A stretch of 12,421 nucleotides of DNA, taken from the NCBI RefSeq assembly GCF_000003605.2, contig NW_003148791.1, positions 6,329-18,749 on the forward strand. Reading direction: 5' to 3'. Positions 9,745 to 12,421 of the stretch are shown one piece after another; position 1 is the stretch's first letter; every line of letters begins with the position of its first letter. The notes under the pieces are model-generated. The model was not told the origin of the DNA. It made no database searches and worked only from the letters and a program-made list of their open reading frames with translations. The stretch is from Saccoglossus kowalevskii (Eukaryota; Hemichordata; Enteropneusta; Harrimaniidae). A program made the position numbers and the translations under genes.

Positions 9745-10374
9745 AATATTTACCAAGCTCACGACTCGGTTAGCCTTGCTCAACTGGTTCGTAACCAGTC
9801 TTGTGATTGATTGTTGACAAATGTTGAACAGGCCACGCCTCCAACTGTGTCGTGCGTTCGGACTAACCGTTAGGAATTCCTAAATGGAGTAAATTTGTGT
9901 AGTTTTCTTGATTTATTCTGCAGATATGGGTAAAATGTAGGTAAGGCTTTGGCGAAATTCGAAGGAGCAAAAAATATTCTTCAACCTGGTATTTTTTTTA
10001 GATTTTATTTTTTATTCTTTTCGTCTATTTTTTCGAGTTTAAAAAATGTGAGCTGGCTGGAGCCTTCATCCCTTGTCTATTTCTTACACTAGATACCAGC
10101 CGATACCCCCCCCCCCCGCTCATAGGGAGTGCGTACAGTTGATCATAGTTCCTGGGCTCCCTGTGGTTTTGTCATGTAGCATTCAATCGGAGATCAATTT
10201 ATTTGAAAAAAAATACTTCACAAAAATCTCAGCGAAATCGTTTTCTCCAAAAAGAACTGAACACGTTCAGAATTATACTTGAATAGTTTATACGTGAATA
10301 GTTTTAATTTATCATGGAAGTTACTTTCTAAGTCGAAGGAATCGCACTGATGAATCTGAAGGTTGGGACTGACA
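9745..10374. other. Upstream intergenic DNA
   Basis: Holds a 14-base perfect palindrome TTAGGAATTCCTAA (9870-9883), a hairpin CTGGTT-CGT-AACCAG (9783-9797), T-rich stretches and the poly-C tract. I see no coding exon. Confidence 0.5.
10106..10117 (+). repeat. 12-base poly-C tract
   Basis: An uninterrupted C run upstream of element 1, probably length-variable. It makes any frame read through it translate as a proline run and gives no evidence of coding. Confidence 0.9.
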
Positions 10375-10535
10375 TTAAAACGGGAGGGTCGTCACCTGCG
10401 CACGCGCGCGAATTGAGTCTCAGGCGACGATAACAACATATTATGCTAAAAACGCATGGGCAGACTCTTGTTTGTAAACAATGACACGCTATGGCCATCT
10501 GACGCATGCGCAGGTGACGACTTCCCCCACTTTAA
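10375..10535. mobile_element. TTAA-bounded MITE-like element 1 (161 bp)
   Basis: TTAA occurs at both ends (10375-10378 and 10532-10535). Inside these the arms are inverted copies: both read GTCGTCACCTGCGCA inward, 15 identical bases, beginning 9 and 10 bases inside the TTAA. There is no coding capacity. TTAA target duplication is characteristic of piggyBac-type transposases, so this may be a non-autonomous piggyBac-like element; terminal bases (AA or AG, then G-rich) do not match the commonest piggyBac ends, so class is tentative. The left arm contains an NRF1 consensus (10397-10408). Confidence 0.5.
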
Positions 10536-10632
10536 TATGAGGGATGAAGTGAGAAGGAGTTTTGGGTGAAAGAAACAAATATAAAAATACAATTATGTGC
10601 AATAAGAATCTATACTATATATTGTACTATAT

Positions 10633-10653
10633 ACTAGTATCCATGATACTAGT
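10633..10653. repeat. 21-base hairpin palindrome
   Basis: ACTAGTATC and its exact inverse GATACTAGT flank a three-base loop (CAT). It lies between the two inverted copies at 10411-10492 and 10666-10748, near the middle of the larger palindrome. It could be the turn of a cruciform or simply a chance AT-rich palindrome. Confidence 0.7.
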
Positions 10654-10665
10654 TTGTCATCGGCA

Positions 10666-10748
10666 ATAGCGTGTCATTGTTCACATGCGTCTACCCATAA
10701 GCCTTTGCGTTGTTAGCGTGTGTTGTTATCGTCGTTTGGGACTCAATT
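10666..10748. repeat. Inverted diverged copy of the interior of element 1
   Basis: Reading 10748 back to 10666 on the minus strand aligns with 10411-10492 on the plus strand. A 16-base block (10477-10492 with 10666-10681) and a 14-base block (10425-10438 with 10721-10734) are identical, with small gaps between. No TTAA-bounded arms remain around the second copy. The pair could fold into a long hairpin with a loop of about 170 bases. Confidence 0.65.
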
Positions 10749-11059
10749 TATTTATTTTATTTTTATTTAACACTTTATTTAAAAATATTATTAAAAAATA
10801 AGACCAATCTAGGATCATATTTTAATCCCATATGTAACACTACGGTTGTCGTAATGGAGTTTGGAATACGGCTCATGCACAAGTAACGAATTCTAACATC
10901 TTTTAAATGTTTATAAATACGTATGTTAAGGGAGTGTCCAAACGTCAGTTGACAACATGGGCGTGATACACTTTTAACATTACGTTCGTTGTTCAATTAT
11001 GAGCGTTTTATTATGCTTCCTTTGTTTAACCTTGTATATATAACTTATAACCACAGGCC

Positions 11060-11349
11060 TTAAAGAGCGGTGGTTGTCGCACCAAGCATGCGCGAAATAT
11101 GTGAACAAAGATGGCGACTGTTGCGTAGACCAACTAGTACGAACTGAGAAGTTACCAGGTTTTTAGTAGGTAATTTCTTTGGTTATTAAAAGGAATCCAA
11201 TCGCCGGCGGTAATTAGTTCACGTCGGACTCAGGTCAAAACTCGTACTTGTGATTGCCATTAGGAGAGCGCATCATTGGATTGTGGGAAAATCAATGTTT
11301 ATCAACATAAATGTAGCGCATGTGTGGCGCAACGACCACCTCCCTTTAA
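11060..11349. mobile_element. TTAA-bounded MITE-like element 2 (290 bp)
   Basis: TTAA at 11060-11063 and 11346-11349 encloses inverted arms of about 35 bases, roughly 26 of 35 matching; shared blocks include GGTGGT near the ends and CATGCGC further in. The arms resemble those of element 1 in order: TTAA, a G-rich stretch, a GTCGT-like block, then CATGCG. The interior has no open frame of note. A YY1-like AAGATGGCG lies at 11108-11116 just inside the left arm, after GCATGCGCG (11086-11094). Confidence 0.5.
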
Positions 11350-12421
11350 TATACTTTTGAACGAAGATTCCCTAGCTAATAATCACCGTAAATTCCTCTG
11401 AAGACGAAAATCACATGTGCTTTTAAGTTTGGCCACACCCTTGGCTGGAAGTGACTCGGAATCGGGTTGTCAAATTTGGCGCATACTGAGAATATTGTCG
11501 CAAACAATATTGTATTTCGAAAAAAATGCTAAATTCGGCAATGGTATATATTTGTCCGTTTTAGCTCATTTGTTCCGACAGTAAAAAAAAACATGTTACA
11601 ACGAAATGTTGTAAAAAGATAATGGTGTCTTACAATATACTATTTGATGCTTAGAAGTATTAAAAAATGATTTTCGTGGGGTTTTATCGAGGAAATTTTT
11701 TTTTTTCATTTTGGTCTATAGAAACCGCTGCTAAAATGGCATTTTATACATATTATTTTACCTATTTTTTCAACAACAAAAAACCATGAATCAAAACAGT
11801 TTACATACTGTTTACTAATACTAAGCGAATAATTGTAGACAGATTTTGAAAACAAAATATTACTACTACCATATGCTCTAAAATATGCACACGTGTAAAA
11901 GGTCTACCTTAAACTTTAGTAGATTATTCAATAGTTTGACAATATAGGTAAAGCTAGTAATTTTACATAATTATATACAGTAAGAGAGCCAGACAAAGAT
12001 GGCATCAATCAGCTTATTGTTTGGGGTATTACGATATATCATTAACTTTTCATTGGCTGATTATTTGTGCATTTTTCAAAGTCTATGTATTTTTCAAAAT
12101 GTATTTTTTTAAATATTTTTTTAGGTGCTCTTTTGTTTACTACTTTGCGGCTGTGTACCTGTGGGTTTATTCTGTGTGTATTTGGATATTCTAATCTTCG
12201 TGTTTTTCCAGTGATTTCTCTTGGTGCAATCCAAATACAGTAGGTGTGTCTTGTTTACCTGAGATTTGTAAGAGTTAGAGCTGGCCAACATGTTAGTTTT
12301 TTCATATGGTTGATTACTGGCATGTTGATTTCCCATTTTTGAGCCATGTTTTCAACTTTCTTCATCATTTTCATATAGCAATTTCGTCATATGTTAACAT
12401 TGTTGTCTATGGAAATTCAAT
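11350..12421. other. AT-rich right end, no supportable gene
   Basis: Long A/T runs and no convincing exon to about 12120. From 12336 back to 12121 a minus-strand frame of 71 codons with a good ATG context (AAAATGGG) and a possible CAG|GTAAAC donor after 26 codons is slightly less AT-rich; it has no recognisable domain and no downstream partner exon, so it is only a weak candidate. Confidence 0.4.

Noticed and set aside
9765-9810. tRNA-like words (a D-arm-like TTGCTCAACTGG and GGTTCG)
   Set aside because: The two words are adjacent instead of separated as in a tRNA, and no cloverleaf of about 73 bases can be drawn.
10073-10282. 69-codon plus-strand frame with a proline run
   Set aside because: The proline run comes from the poly-C tract; no other sign of coding.
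1-12421. CRISPR arrays, bacterial operons, rRNA genes or viral coding regions
   Set aside because: No regularly spaced repeats, no ribosome-binding-site-led gene runs, and no recognisable rRNA or viral proteins were seen.

Overview
The window looks like animal nuclear DNA: AT-rich, with no operons or bacterial-type genes, clear GT-AG introns, short degraded inverted-repeat elements and homopolymer runs. The one gene I can support encodes a tumour-necrosis-factor-receptor-like protein. AT richness, multi-kilobase introns and TTAA-bounded MITE-like repeats suggest an invertebrate, perhaps marine, but the phylum cannot be settled from this sequence.

Layout on the + axis. Positions 1-2300 hold no gene I can support; a CRE-like palindrome lies at 2071-2080. 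A possible fifth exon of the receptor gene is at 2311-2348 (minus), then noncoding AT-rich DNA with a small inverted-repeat element (3095-3278). The receptor gene runs on the minus strand from 9190 down to 4306 in four coding exons: 9190-8854 (signal peptide and two six-cysteine modules), 5481-5353 (Ser/Thr/Pro-rich stalk), 5076-4915 (transmembrane helix) and 4487-4306 (cytoplasmic tail). Intron 1 is about 3.4 kb and carries a TATA-box-like site followed by a possible alternative first exon. From about 9339 to 9744, CCAAT, GC-box, ETS, YY1 and NRF1-like motifs form a probable promoter for the receptor gene. From 10375 to 11349 there are two elements bounded by TTAA with related terminal inverted repeats, plus an inverted diverged copy of the interior of the first. 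The right end (11350-12421) is AT-rich with no gene I can support.

Receptor in brief. Splicing gives a 269-residue type I membrane protein in which all three introns are phase 1, so the reading frame continues across every junction. The ectodomain has 12 cysteines in two near-identical six-cysteine modules, spaced much like the single compact module of Fn14 (TNFRSF12A). The tail is about 80 residues, is basic near the membrane, has no recognisable death domain, and ends in a class I PDZ-ligand-like sequence (-ITVV). An alternative splice to the candidate fifth exon would change the end to -QTWV, also PDZ-ligand-like. The exon structure and domain order are read from the sequence; the signalling role is inferred from the family.
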